Source: Paraburkholderia bannensis NBRC 103871 (lineage in GTDB: Bacteria; Pseudomonadota; Gammaproteobacteria; Burkholderiales; Burkholderiaceae). Taken from it: 62,071 bases of DNA. The translations under genes were made by a program, and so were the position numbers. The first letter of the stretch is position 1, and every line of letters begins with the position of its first letter. The notes beneath the pieces are model-generated. The model was not told where the DNA came from and ran no database searches. It saw only the letters and a program-made list of their open reading frames with translations. This document shows, piece by piece, positions 15,554-24,338 of the stretch. The stretch is from NCBI RefSeq assembly GCF_000685015.1, contig NZ_BAYA01000020.1, forward strand, positions 1 to 62,071. The letters run 5' to 3'.

Positions 15554-15573
15554 TGGTGTCAATAATGACACCA
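15554..15573. promoter_or_regulatory. perfect 8-bp inverted repeat at the hicA start (operator)
   Basis: TGGTGTCA and TGACACCA are separated by ATAA, and the second arm ends on the A of the hicA start codon. HicB antitoxins carry a DNA-binding domain and repress their own promoter, so this is the likely HicB operator. Overlap with the start codon, and the absence of a Shine-Dalgarno sequence, suggest that transcription starts very near it. A weak -35/-10 pair, TTGATG (15503) and TATGCG (15525), is an alternative upstream promoter. Confidence 0.6.
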
Positions 15574-15824
15574 TGAAACACGAACAGACAATACTCGAAC
15601 AGATGCGCGGCGAACCCGCCAACGTGCGCTTCAACGACCTCTTCAAGGTCTGTGAAACGTTCTTCGGCGCGGCCCGTCAGTCCGGCTCCAGTCATGCGGT
15701 TTTCAGGATGCCGTGGCCGGGCGACCCGCGCGTGAATATCCAGAACGATCACGGCAAGGCCAAGGTGTATCAGGTGCGCCAGGTGCTCGCCGCGATCGAC
15801 AAGCTCAAGGAGCTGCAATCATGA
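15573..15824 (+). CDS. hicA: HicA-family type II toxin (mRNA interferase)
   Basis: An 83-residue toxin of the HicA family, which cleaves mRNA with a double-stranded-RNA-binding-like fold. The catalytic-region motif is SGSSHAVFRMPWPGDPRVNI, with the conserved His after Gly-Ser-Ser, followed by the basic YQVRQVLAAIDKL helix. It starts with ATG at 15573, inside a palindrome and with no visible ribosome site; a TTG at 15546 in the same frame is less likely. The stop overlaps the antitoxin start as ATGA. Toxin-first order is normal for hicAB. Confidence 0.88.
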   Translation: MKHEQTILEQMRGEPANVRFNDLFKVCETFFGAARQSGSSHAVFRMPWPGDPRVNIQNDHGKAKVYQVRQVLAAIDKLKELQS

Positions 15825-16144
15825 AGCACGATCACTTTACGTATCGCATCTCGTGGTCGCCGGAGGATGGGGAACACGTTGGGCTGTGCGCGGAGTTTCC
15901 CTCGCTCTCGTGGCTCGACAAGTCGCCCGAAGGCGCGCTGGCCGGCATTCGCCGCCTGGTGGACGAAGTCGTGCAGGAAATGACGGCCAACGGCGAGAAA
16001 GTGCCCGATCCTATCGCCGATCGCAGCTATAGCGGCATCTTCAAGGTGCGCATTCCGCCTGCGGCCCATCGCGCGCTCGTGATCCAGGCCACCGAAGACG
16101 GCGTGAGCCTCAACCGTCTGGTCAGCGCAAAGCTCTGCGCCTAG
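15821..16144 (+). CDS. hicB: HicB-family antitoxin
   Basis: A 107-residue antitoxin. The N-terminal half is the RNase-H-like HicB fold that binds and blocks HicA (YRISWSPEDGEHVGLCAEFP, then SLSWLDKSPEGALAG). The C-terminal segment (FKVRIPPAAHRALVIQA, then VSLNRLVSAKL) is a ribbon-helix-helix DNA-binding domain of the Arc/MetJ class. It is translationally coupled to hicA and probably represses the pair through the inverted repeat at 15554-15573. Confidence 0.9.
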   Translation: MKHDHFTYRISWSPEDGEHVGLCAEFPSLSWLDKSPEGALAGIRRLVDEVVQEMTANGEKVPDPIADRSYSGIFKVRIPPAAHRALVIQATEDGVSLNRLVSAKLCA

Positions 16145-16234
16145 TCAGCAATCAAGACGGGCGGCTGAATCAGCGTGCTTAGGCGTACCTCAGTGCTTCG
16201 GCGTGAATCGAGCAGCGCGCTCAATTGACACGGT

Positions 16235-17461
16235 TCAATCGGCGCGGTTCAAGCGGCCGCGCGTCATCACCCAGATCGCCACGGCGGCCGCTGCGAATCC
16301 GGACGATGCGCCCACCAGCAATGCCCAGCGCGGGCCCCAGTGGTCGGCCACCCAGCCGACGATCGGCGCGCCGATGGGCGTGCCGCCCAGCGCCACGGCC
16401 AGCCGGATCGCAAGCACGCGCCCGCGCATCGAAGGCTCGGTCGAAAGCTGCATCAGGCTGTTGGTTTCCGTCGTGACCGTCAGCGCCGCCACGCCGATCA
16501 CCACCAGCGCGGCGCCGAACCAGCCATAGCTCGGCGCGATGGCCGCCAGCACGCAACCCACGCCGAACATCGCGGACGCAACCAGCAACGACGTAAAGCG
16601 CGGGTTGCTGCGATGCGCGCCGAACAGCGCGCCCGACACCGTGCCCACCGCCATCAATGAGGACAGCAGGCCGTAGCCGCCCGCATCGGCGTGAAAGACG
16701 CGCACGGCCATCGTCGAAATGAAGATCGGAAAATTCAGGCCGAAGGTGCCGATCAAGAACAGCATGACCACAATCGCCTTCAGGTCAGGGCGCGACCACA
16801 CGTAGCGAAACCCCGCTACCAGGCTGCCCTTGGCGGGTTTGGCGCGCGCGCGGTTGCGCAGTTCGTGCGAGCGCAGCCGCGTGAGCGACACCAGCACGGC
16901 GACGAACGACAGCCCGTTGAGCACGAACGCCCAGCCCACGCCCACTGAAGCAATCACCACGCCCGCGACCGCGGGGCCCACCATGCGCGCGGCGTTGAAC
17001 GAGGTCGAATTGAGCGCGACGGCATTGGCCAGGTCGCCATCGCCAACCAGCTCTGAAACGAAGGTCTGGCGCACCGGCGAATCGAACGCCGTCGTCGTGC
17101 CGAACAGAAACGCGAACACATAGACCTGCCAGAGCTGCACCACGCCCGTGATCGTGAGCAGCCCGAGCGCCAGTGCGAGCACACCCAGGATGGCCTGGGT
17201 GAACATCAGCAGGCGGCGCTGATCGAAGTGATCGGCGGCGTAGCCCGACCACGGCAGAAACAGCAACTGCGGCCCGAACTGCAAGCCCATCACCACGCCC
17301 ACCGCTGCCGCGCTGTGGTGCGTGAGGCCGGTCAGGACGAGCCAATCCTGCGCGGTGCGCTGCATCCACGTGCCGACGTTGGACACCAGGGCGCCCGCTG
17401 ACCACACGCGATAGTTGAAGCTGCGCAGCGAACGGAACATGCCGGTGGCGGAATCGCTCAT
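16235..17461 (-). CDS. MFS transporter (DHA3/EntS-like)
   Basis: A 408-residue inner-membrane carrier with about 12 hydrophobic helices. It opens with FRSLRSFNYRVWSAGALVSNVG, and the family sequence GYAADHFDQRRLLMFTQ marks the loop between helices 2 and 3. The ATG at 17461 has a strong GGGAGG upstream; a longer open frame to 17650 would run into the MarR gene. It is 16 nt downstream of a MarR gene, the usual arrangement for an inducible drug or metabolite exporter of the enterobactin-exporter-like group. Confidence 0.9.
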   Translation of the reverse strand: MSDSATGMFRSLRSFNYRVWSAGALVSNVGTWMQRTAQDWLVLTGLTHHSAAAVGVVMGLQFGPQLLFLPWSGYAADHFDQRRLLMFTQAILGVLALALGLLTITGVVQLWQVYVFAFLFGTTTAFDSPVRQTFVSELVGDGDLANAVALNSTSFNAARMVGPAVAGVVIASVGVGWAFVLNGLSFVAVLVSLTRLRSHELRNRARAKPAKGSLVAGFRYVWSRPDLKAIVVMLFLIGTFGLNFPIFISTMAVRVFHADAGGYGLLSSLMAVGTVSGALFGAHRSNPRFTSLLVASAMFGVGCVLAAIAPSYGWFGAALVVIGVAALTVTTETNSLMQLSTEPSMRGRVLAIRLAVALGGTPIGAPIVGWVADHWGPRWALLVGASSGFAAAAVAIWVMTRGRLNRAD

Positions 17462-17477
17462 GCCTTGCCTCCCGTTG

Positions 17478-17954
17478 CTATGGCTGCACGAGACGCTGAA
17501 GCAGCGCGACGGCGCGCGCCAGTTCCGTCTGCTCGGCGTTGGAGAGCTGCGCGTCGATCGTGCGCGCGAGCCAGTCCTGGCGCGACGCGCGACTGGCGCG
17601 CATGCGGCTTGCGAAGGCGTCGGTGAGCGACCAGAGCGTCTGGCGGCCATCAGCGGGATCCGGCGCGCCGGTCAGCAAACCGGCCGCTTCAAGCGCGGCG
17701 ACCACCGTGCCCATCGACTGCGGGCGCATGCCTTCGGCGCGCGCGAGGCTCGACACCGTGGCAGGGCCGTCGCGCTCCAGGCGTTGCAGGAGCGCCAGTT
17801 GGGATGGCGTGAAGTCACCGGCGCTCGACTGCTCGCGCAGACGCCGCTTGAGCTTGCCGACCAGGGCGCGCAGGTCGCCCGCGAGCGCATCGGCCTGCGC
17901 AGAAACAGGTTCGGCGCCAGGACGGGACTGGCCAGGGGTCGTTGGGGAGGTCAT
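17478..17954 (-). CDS. MarR-family transcriptional regulator
   Basis: A 158-residue winged-helix regulator. The recognition region is FTPSQLALLQRLERDGPATV, with SSLARAEGMRPQSMGTVVAALEAAGLL beyond, followed by the wing residues PDPADGRQTLWSLT. It is co-transcribed with the MFS exporter. A 13-nt imperfect inverted repeat ends about 17 nt upstream of its start, as expected for autorepression relieved by a ligand. Confidence 0.92.
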   Translation of the reverse strand: MTSPTTPGQSRPGAEPVSAQADALAGDLRALVGKLKRRLREQSSAGDFTPSQLALLQRLERDGPATVSSLARAEGMRPQSMGTVVAALEAAGLLTGAPDPADGRQTLWSLTDAFASRMRASRASRQDWLARTIDAQLSNAEQTELARAVALLQRLVQP

Positions 17955-17970
17955 GCGCGCATTCTAGATA

Positions 17971-18004
17971 ATATGAAGCTAAACTGCAAAGCTTACCTTC
18001 ATAT
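17971..18004. promoter_or_regulatory. inverted-repeat operator upstream of marR
   Basis: Two 13-nt arms (ATATGAAGCTAAA and CTTACCTTCATAT) form an inverted repeat with two mismatches around an 8-nt spacer. The outer 8 bp, ATATGAAG/CTTCATAT, are perfect. An AT-rich TATTAT element overlaps it on the leftward strand. It is the probable MarR-binding site for the marR-MFS operon. Confidence 0.6.
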
Positions 18005-18046
18005 CTACGCGTAAGGATGGCGTACCCGCCGCCCCCGAAGACCGTC

Positions 18047-18712
18047 TCAGTCGGTCGATTGCGTGCTGTTGAACAGCGCCAGTTGCGCGTCGAAGGCACG
18101 CCGGTACGCGGGCCGCGCCTCGCCGCGCGCGGCATAAGCGGCAAGCGCCGGAAATTCGTCCAGCAGGCCCGACGCCCGCAACCTCAGCAGCACCGTCACC
18201 ATCATCAGGTCGCCCGCGCTGAATCCGCCGTCGAGCCACCCGCCAGCATCCGGACATTCGGCAAGCTCGCCCAGACGGCCACGGATGCGATCCTCGACAA
18301 GGGGCAGTCGCGCCTCGTACCAGGGCTTGTCGCGCTCCTGGAACTTGAGGGTCTGCAATTCGAGAATCGGCGGCTCGACAGTGTTGAGCGCGGCGAACAT
18401 CCACGCGATCGCGCGGGCCCTGGCATTGGCCTTGTCAGGCAGCAGCCCCGCATGACGCTGAGCGATGTGAAGCACGATGGCCCCCGACTCGAAGAGGCAA
18501 AGATCGCCCTCCTCATAAGTCGGAATCTGCCCAAACGGATGCCGCGCCCGATGTGCGGGCGCCTTCATCGCCGCGAACGAAACCAGACGAACCTCGTACG
18601 GTTGTCCCACCTCTTCGAGCGCCCACCGAACCCGCATGTCGCGCGCCAGTCCCCTGCCGCGATCGGGCGACCGTTCGAAGACCGAAATAATCGGAAGGCA
18701 TGTTGAATTCAT
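18047..18712 (-). CDS. glutathione S-transferase family protein
   Basis: A 221-residue GST. The N-terminal thioredoxin-like domain contains RVRWALEEVGQPYEVRLV, and the glutathione-binding FGQIPTYEEGDLCLFESGAI segment has the cis-Pro and Glu-Ser contacts. The C-terminal all-helical domain includes LMMVTVLLRLRASG. It conjugates or reduces electrophiles with glutathione in the cytosol. The substrate is unknown. It is single, with no operon partner. Confidence 0.92.
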   Translation of the reverse strand: MNSTCLPIISVFERSPDRGRGLARDMRVRWALEEVGQPYEVRLVSFAAMKAPAHRARHPFGQIPTYEEGDLCLFESGAIVLHIAQRHAGLLPDKANARARAIAWMFAALNTVEPPILELQTLKFQERDKPWYEARLPLVEDRIRGRLGELAECPDAGGWLDGGFSAGDLMMVTVLLRLRASGLLDEFPALAAYAARGEARPAYRRAFDAQLALFNSTQSTD

Positions 18713-18868
18713 GGCGCATTTTCCGTGGTGGACACAACCAGACCTGGATCAAACAACCTCTCCCCAAACCTTTCTACCACCCTTCAGATTCATCAGACGA
18801 TGCCGTAACCACAGACTGACTGACCTGCTGACCTCGCCTCAAAGGCGCTCACTTTCTGTGGAAGGCCT

Positions 18869-20434
18869 ATGAAGAACCTGAAGCTATCGACGCGTCTGAT
18901 TGCGGGCTTTTCCCTGCTGACCTTGTTGCTTTTCGCCATGGCCGGCCTGGCGTTTTACGGTCTATCGCAGTTGAACGGCAAGCTGGACGAGATCGCGCGC
19001 ATCAACAACACCGAATCCCGCCTTGCCAACGTGCTGAAGTCGTCGATCCAGGATCGCGCCATCGCCGTGCGCAACCTGGCCTTTCTGGAAGATCGCCAGG
19101 CACTCCTCGCCGAAGTCGATCGCATCCGCAAGCAGGAGCAGATTTACGCCGATGCCGCCAGGCAGCTACGCGACATGTTCGCGCATGAAGTCACCACAAG
19201 CGACAGCGAACGCAGGCTGCTGGCCGAAGTCGACCAGAGCGAAGCTGCCGCCGTCCCGCCGATGAACCATGCCGTCGAGCAGGCCGTCGCCGGCGACATT
19301 CCCGCCGCCACGCGCACCATCATGCACGAAGCGCGCGCGCCGCAACGCGCATGGCTTGCGAAAGCGGTCGCGCTCGCCGATCAGGAGGACCAGGAAAACG
19401 CCGCATCGCAGCAGGACGCGGAGCAAACGTACCGCAATATCCGCATCCTGGTCGGCTCGATGGTGGCGCTAGCCATCATGGTCGCCGTCGTCACTGCCGT
19501 GCTTCTCACGCGCAGCGTGCTGCGCCAGCTGGGCGGCGAACCCAGCGATGCGCAGCAGATCGCCGGCCAGATCGCGGCGGGCAACCTGGCCGTCCCCATC
19601 CGGCTCGCCGATGGCGACGGGCACAGCCTGATGGCGTCACTCGAAACGATGCGCGCGCGACTGACGCGCATCGTGGGGGACATCAAGGCATCGGCGGAAT
19701 CGATTTCCGTGGCGGCCGGAGAGATCGCGCAGGGCAATCTGGATCTTTCGCAACGCACCGAGGAACAAGCCGCCTCGCTCGAACAGACCGCCGCGAGCAT
19801 GGAAGAGCTGACGGCCACGGTCAAGGCCAACACCGACAACGCACGCCAGGGCAGCACGCTGGCCGGCACGGCTTCGCAGACCGCCAGCGCAGGCGGCGAT
19901 GTCGTGCATCGCGTGGTTGGCACCATGCAGGACATTTCGTCGAGCTCATCGAAAGTCGCGGAGATCATCGCGGTGATCGAAGGCATTGCCTTCCAGACCA
20001 ATATCCTCGCGCTCAATGCCGCCGTCGAAGCGGCGCGCGCGGGCGAGCAAGGGCGCGGCTTCGCGGTGGTCGCGGGCGAAGTGCGCACGCTCGCGCAACG
20101 CAGCGCGAGCGCCGCCAGGGAGATCAAGGCGCTGATCGAGACCTCGGTGTCGCATGTGCGGGCGGGCTCGGAACTCGTGCATGACGCGGGGCAGACCATG
20201 AGCGAGGTGGTGCGCTCGGTGCAGCGCGTGACGGACATCATGGGCGAGATCGCATCCGCATCGGTCGAGCAGACCACCGGCATCGAACAGGTGAACGTGG
20301 CCGTAACGCAGATGGATCACGTCACGCAGCAGAACGCCGCGCTCGTCGAGCAGGCCACGGCGGCGGCGCAGGCCATGGCCGACCAGGCCGGGACGCTGCG
20401 CGCCGCCGTGTCGATTTTCAGGCTGGGGGCCTGA
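18869..20434 (+). CDS. methyl-accepting chemotaxis protein
   Basis: A 521-residue chemoreceptor. The first transmembrane helix is at residues about 10-32. A periplasmic four-helix-bundle sensor (4HB_MCP type) spans about 33-190. The second membrane helix is ILVGSMVALAIMVAVVTAVLL, followed by HAMP and the cytoplasmic signalling domain with the invariant tip (AFQTNILALNAAVEAARAGE, then GRGFAVVAGEVR). Methylation helices contain the LDLSQRTEEQAASLEQTAASMEEL segment. It lacks a C-terminal CheR-binding pentapeptide. The ligand is unknown. Confidence 0.94.
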   Translation: MKNLKLSTRLIAGFSLLTLLLFAMAGLAFYGLSQLNGKLDEIARINNTESRLANVLKSSIQDRAIAVRNLAFLEDRQALLAEVDRIRKQEQIYADAARQLRDMFAHEVTTSDSERRLLAEVDQSEAAAVPPMNHAVEQAVAGDIPAATRTIMHEARAPQRAWLAKAVALADQEDQENAASQQDAEQTYRNIRILVGSMVALAIMVAVVTAVLLTRSVLRQLGGEPSDAQQIAGQIAAGNLAVPIRLADGDGHSLMASLETMRARLTRIVGDIKASAESISVAAGEIAQGNLDLSQRTEEQAASLEQTAASMEELTATVKANTDNARQGSTLAGTASQTASAGGDVVHRVVGTMQDISSSSSKVAEIIAVIEGIAFQTNILALNAAVEAARAGEQGRGFAVVAGEVRTLAQRSASAAREIKALIETSVSHVRAGSELVHDAGQTMSEVVRSVQRVTDIMGEIASASVEQTTGIEQVNVAVTQMDHVTQQNAALVEQATAAAQAMADQAGTLRAAVSIFRLGA

Positions 20435-20573
20435 TCGTCCTGGCTTCGGTGGCGCATCGGTGTCCTGGCGGCGCCATAGCAACCGCGACCAATACTTCCA
20501 GAACGAGGAAGGATGACTTCCCGAAATCATGGTTAACCCCAGGGCTTCAAACTCCTAGACTTGCCTCATCGGT

Positions 20574-20591
20574 TGCGGCGAATCCGCCGCA
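20574..20591 (+). promoter_or_regulatory. 5'-leader hairpin of the DUF4148 gene
   Basis: TGCGGCG and CGCCGCA form a perfect 7-bp stem around AATC, about 30 nt before the start codon and upstream of a TTGGAGG ribosome site. It may stabilise the leader or form a boundary. There is no T-tract. Confidence 0.35.
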
Positions 20592-20620
20592 CCGAATACC
20601 AAAGCACATTGGAGGTTGTC

Positions 20621-20932
20621 ATGAAGTCCCTGATTCAAGCCGTCGCCGTTGCTGTTGCCCTCGTTGTTCCGGTTGCCTCGTTCGCCCAGTCGAATGGCCC
20701 GCTGACCCGCGCTCAGGTGCGCGCCGAACTGGTTCAGCTCGAAAAGGCCGGTTATAGCCCCGCACGCGGCAACGACCCGCACTACCCCGACGACATCCTT
20801 GCCGCCGAAGCCAAGGTTGCCGCGCAAAACACCGCCGTCGGCGGCGTGTCGGATGGATCGAGCGCGTCGGGTGCGCCGGTTGCCGTGCGCCCCTCGTACG
20901 ACGGCATGAAGCCGGTCTACTTCGGCCAGTAA
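20621..20932 (+). CDS. DUF4148 domain exported protein
   Basis: A 103-residue secreted protein. Its signal peptide ends at ASFAQ (MKSLIQAVAVAVALVVPVAS), and the DUF4148 core follows (LTRAQVRAELVQLEKAGYSP, ending in PVYFGQ). DUF4148 proteins are small, abundant periplasmic proteins almost confined to Burkholderiales; their function is unknown. I chose the ATG at 20621, where TTGGAGG precedes it, over a frame open from 20561. Confidence 0.9.
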   Translation: MKSLIQAVAVAVALVVPVASFAQSNGPLTRAQVRAELVQLEKAGYSPARGNDPHYPDDILAAEAKVAAQNTAVGGVSDGSSASGAPVAVRPSYDGMKPVYFGQ

Positions 20933-20966
20933 GACTTTGGCCTCGCGCTGAAAGACCGCGTATGAC

Positions 20967-22076
20967 TCAAACCGCGACGGCATCCTCAGTGAAGAACGGG
21001 TAGTCGGTATACCCCACTGCGGTGCCGCCGAAGAAGGTTGCGCGGTCGTACGGATTGAGCGGCAGATGCTTGCGCAGCCGCTCGGGCAGATCCGGATTCG
21101 CGATGAAGTGCCGCCCGAACGCGACCAGATCGGCGTCGCCTGACTGCACGATCGCTTCGGCGCTCGCACCATCGAAGCCGCCTGCCACGACGATCGGCCC
21201 GTGAAAGACCGCGCGCAGCGTCTTTGCCGCGACCGGCGCCTGGTCGCGCGCATCGTCCTCGATATTGCCGGCGATGCGCGGCTCGATCAGGTGCAGGTAG
21301 GCAATGCCGAGCGCGTTCAGCTGCGCCGCGACGTACGCAAAGAGCGCCTGCGGATCGCTATCGGACATATCGCCCCAGGAGCCGCTCGGCCCAAGCCGAA
21401 CCGCAACCTTGTCCGCCCCCCAGATATCAATCACGGCACGCGTCGTATCGAGCAGCAAACGCGCGCGGTTTTCGATCGAGCCGCCGTATTCGTCCGTGCG
21501 CCGGTTGCTGCCGTTCTGAAGAAACTGGTCGAACAGATAGCCATTGGCGGCATGCAGTTCCACGCCGTCGAAGCCCGCCGCCACGCCGCGCTGCGCCGCC
21601 GACCGGAAGCGCTCGACGATGGCCGCGACTTCCGCCGTTTCGAGCGCCCGATTGGGCGTGTTCGGCACCCAGCCCGCCTCCGTGTAAGCGACGCCGCCGT
21701 GCGGCACTTCGGACGGCCCGACCGGGCGTCCGCCGTCGGGCTGCAACTGCGCGTTCGACTGCCGGCCCGCGTGATACAGCTGAAGAAAAATCTTGCCGCC
21801 CCTGGCGTGCACCGCATCGGTGACGGCTTTCCATCCGGCGACCTGGCTGTCGTCGTAAAGCCCCGGCGCGCCGAGATACCCGTTGCCTTCCGGCGCGGCG
21901 ATGGTCGCCTCGCCGATCAGCAACGCGCCGCGCGAAGTACGTTGTGCGTAATATTCGGCCATCAGCGGGCCGGGGCGCGCGCCCTCTTCGGCTCGCATGC
22001 GGGTGAGCGGGGCGAGCACGACGCGATGCGCGAATTCATACGAACCGACCTTGACGGGTGAAAAGAGTCTGGACAT
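20967..22076 (-). CDS. Old Yellow Enzyme family alkene reductase
   Basis: A 369-residue FMN-dependent ene-reductase of the NemA/OYE class, which reduces activated C=C bonds or nitro esters with NAD(P)H. Visible are the N-terminal LFSPVKVGSYEFAHRVVLAPLTRMR, the substrate-anion His pair region GVELHAANGYLFDQFLQN, and the C-terminal FMN-phosphate loop (VAGGFDGASAEA, then ADLVAFGRHFIANPDL). The ATG at 22076 has GGAG 7 nt upstream. It is divergent from a LysR gene that likely controls it. Confidence 0.93.
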   Translation of the reverse strand: MSRLFSPVKVGSYEFAHRVVLAPLTRMRAEEGARPGPLMAEYYAQRTSRGALLIGEATIAAPEGNGYLGAPGLYDDSQVAGWKAVTDAVHARGGKIFLQLYHAGRQSNAQLQPDGGRPVGPSEVPHGGVAYTEAGWVPNTPNRALETAEVAAIVERFRSAAQRGVAAGFDGVELHAANGYLFDQFLQNGSNRRTDEYGGSIENRARLLLDTTRAVIDIWGADKVAVRLGPSGSWGDMSDSDPQALFAYVAAQLNALGIAYLHLIEPRIAGNIEDDARDQAPVAAKTLRAVFHGPIVVAGGFDGASAEAIVQSGDADLVAFGRHFIANPDLPERLRKHLPLNPYDRATFFGGTAVGYTDYPFFTEDAVAV

Positions 22077-22190
22077 TTCGATCTCCACAATTCCGTTTAG
22101 CTGCTGCGTCATGCCGACAACCGGCGACGCTTGAGACGAAATGTAGAGGCGCAGCCGTCCGGGAAAAACCGTCTGGCGGTGGGCTCAGCC

Positions 22191-22239
22191 CGGACACGCG
22201 TGTCCGCAGTCGCGCAGTGACCACCAGCGGTGACGCTGG
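22191..22239. promoter_or_regulatory. two dyads in the OYE/LysR divergent region
   Basis: A perfect 16-bp palindrome, CGGACACGCGTGTCCG, occupies 22191-22206. A second hairpin-type dyad, CCAGCG-GTGA-CGCTGG, lies at 22224-22239. Both are central in the 276-nt divergent region and are candidate operators for the LysR protein encoded next door. Confidence 0.45.
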
Positions 22240-22352
22240 CGCGATTGTTCCGGCGAACCGAATAGTCATGCCGGCACCGGGGGATTTACCGCGCGGCCAG
22301 CCGTTCCGATAATGCGCAATCGCGCTCGCGCGCACGAAGGGAAAACCTCGCG

Positions 22353-23297
22353 ATGACCGGTGCCGAACGCGTAACCAGCAGCGGCGCCCGCACCTCGGGC
22401 GCGCTCGATCACATGAGCGGCATGGTCGTGTTCACGCGCGTGGCGGAAACGCTGAGCTTCGCCGAGGCCGGGCGGCAACTCGGCCTCTCGGCGTCGGCAA
22501 TCGGCAAGGCGGTCGCGCGGCTGGAAACGCGCCTGGGCGTGCGGCTTTTTCATCGCAGCACACGCAGCGTGCGCCTCACGCCCGAAGGCGAATTGTTTCT
22601 CGCGCGCTGCCAGCGCATCCTCGGCGAAATCGAGGAAGCCGAATCCGATTTGGCAATCTCGCGCGCGAGGCCAATGGGCCGCCTGCGCGTGAGCATTCCG
22701 CTCGTCGGCACCTTGCTGATGCCGGTGCTCTCGGCGTTCATGCGCGACTATCCGGAGGTGCAGCTCGATATCGACTTCAGCGACCGCATGGTCGACGTGA
22801 TCGAGGAGGGTCTCGACGTCGTGCTGCGCACCGGCGACGCTGTCGATTCGCAGCTCACGATGCGCACGCTCGGCCACTACACGCATTTGATCGTCGGCGC
22901 GCCCGCCTATCTCGATGCACGCGGCACGCCGACGACGCCGGAAGCACTGAGCGAACACGCCTGCCTTCAGCATCGCTTTTCACGCTCCGGGCGGCTGCGG
23001 CGCTGGCGCTTCGTGCGCGACGGCGAATCGTTCGATATCGACCTGCCTTCGACAGCCATCGCGAGCGCGGTGGAGCCGCTCATCGCGCTGGCCGAAGCGG
23101 GACTCGGTCTCGCGAGCGTGCCCGACTTCAGCGTGCGCAAGCAGCTTGCCGACGGCTCGCTGGTCGCCGTGCTGCGCGACTTCACGGCCGACCGGATTGC
23201 GTTTAGCGCGCTCTGGCCGTCGGGCCGCATGACGCAGCCGAAGGTGCGTGTGTTCGTGGACTTCCTGCACCGGCACCTGTTTCCCGGCGCGACGTAA
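22353..23297 (+). CDS. LysR-family regulator (divergent from OYE reductase)
   Basis: A 314-residue LysR protein. The helix-turn-helix is MVVFTRVAETLSFAEAGRQLG, followed by SASAIGKAVARLETRLGVRLFHRSTR. Its effector domain is of the type seen in regulators of redox and quinone-stress genes. It begins with a 20-residue extension before the usual start; an internal Met (MSGMVVF, at 22413) is an alternative. Divergent pairing with an Old Yellow Enzyme is common in proteobacteria and suggests electrophile-responsive control. Confidence 0.9.
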   Translation: MTGAERVTSSGARTSGALDHMSGMVVFTRVAETLSFAEAGRQLGLSASAIGKAVARLETRLGVRLFHRSTRSVRLTPEGELFLARCQRILGEIEEAESDLAISRARPMGRLRVSIPLVGTLLMPVLSAFMRDYPEVQLDIDFSDRMVDVIEEGLDVVLRTGDAVDSQLTMRTLGHYTHLIVGAPAYLDARGTPTTPEALSEHACLQHRFSRSGRLRRWRFVRDGESFDIDLPSTAIASAVEPLIALAEAGLGLASVPDFSVRKQLADGSLVAVLRDFTADRIAFSALWPSGRMTQPKVRVFVDFLHRHLFPGAT

Positions 23298-23346
23298 CGT
23301 GGCGTCGCGCGGGCGGGCGGCGCGACGTCCGGGCTACCGCTCCACG

Positions 23347-24240
23347 CTACAGCTCCAGATAGCGCGCCTGATCGAGGTCGGCAATGAGCGACGGCCCGAC
23401 CGGCTTCCAGCCAAGACGTGCTTGCGTCAGCGCGCTCGACGCGGGCATGTCCATGCCGACGAACATCGCCATCCAGCCGAACTGTGCCTGCGCCTGCTCC
23501 GCCGCGATCGACACGACGGGCAGCTTGAGACCGCGCCCGAGCGACTCCGCGATCTCGCGGCTGCTCACGCCCTCTTCGCCCACGGCGTGATAGCGCGCGC
23601 CCGGCGCCGCCTTTTCGATGGCGAGCCGATAAAGCCGCACGACGTCGGACAGATGTCCGGCAGGCCAGCGGTTGTGGCCCTCGCCGACATAGGCGACCGC
23701 GCCCTTCTCGCGCGCAATCGCGATCAGCGGCGAAATCAGCCCTTGCCTGAAGGGGTTATGCACTTGCGGCAGGCGCATCACCGAGACATTCACGCCCGCG
23801 TCGAGCAGCGCGTTGCCCGCGATTTCCGAGCCGATGCGTGGATTCGGATGGGTCGTATTGAACACGTCCTCGCTCGCGAGTTCGCCATGTTCGCCGCTGC
23901 CCACGCCCGTGCCCGAGGTAATCAGCAAGGGCCGATCCGAGCCCGCCAGCACCGAGCCGAGCGCCGCGATCGCACGCTTGTCCTTTTCGCAGTTCTCGAC
24001 GAAGCGCGAAAAGTCGTGATCGAAGGCCGCGTGGATCACGGCATCGGCCTGCTGCGCGCCGCGCTTGAGGCTCTCGACATCCTCCAGCGTGCCGAAATGC
24101 GCTTGCGCGCCCGCTGTGCGCAGCGCCTGCGCGCCTGCATCCGAGCGCGTCATGCCGGTCACTTCGTGGCCCGCCTCGATCAGTTCCGGAACAAGGGCCG
24201 AGCCGATAAAACCGGTCGCACCCGTCAAAAAGATTCGCAT
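23347..24240 (-). CDS. extended-SDR NAD(P)-dependent epimerase/oxidoreductase
   Basis: A 297-residue Rossmann-fold protein with the extended-SDR motif TGATGFIGSALVPELIEAGH at its start. LKRGAQQADAVIHAAFDHDF marks the fourth strand, but the canonical YxxxK is not obvious, as in atypical SDRs. I chose the ATG at 24240 (MRIFLTG) because AAGGAG lies 6 nt upstream. It is divergent from an XRE-type regulator, an arrangement in which the MmyB-like regulator usually controls the SDR. The substrate is unknown. Confidence 0.88.
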   Translation of the reverse strand: MRIFLTGATGFIGSALVPELIEAGHEVTGMTRSDAGAQALRTAGAQAHFGTLEDVESLKRGAQQADAVIHAAFDHDFSRFVENCEKDKRAIAALGSVLAGSDRPLLITSGTGVGSGEHGELASEDVFNTTHPNPRIGSEIAGNALLDAGVNVSVMRLPQVHNPFRQGLISPLIAIAREKGAVAYVGEGHNRWPAGHLSDVVRLYRLAIEKAAPGARYHAVGEEGVSSREIAESLGRGLKLPVVSIAAEQAQAQFGWMAMFVGMDMPASSALTQARLGWKPVGPSLIADLDQARYLEL

Positions 24241-24338
24241 GCTCAACTCCTTCTGGTCGTGACAGGCGCACTATCTGCCGAATCTTTATTCCGTTAAAGT
24301 AGTGACGTTATCATGGTAAAACGACTAACAGGAATGCC

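Noticed and set aside
18780..18860. A sigma-28-like promoter (GCCGTAA) upstream of the chemoreceptor gene
   Set aside because: The -35 half does not match and the -10 half lacks two consensus positions, so I did not list it.
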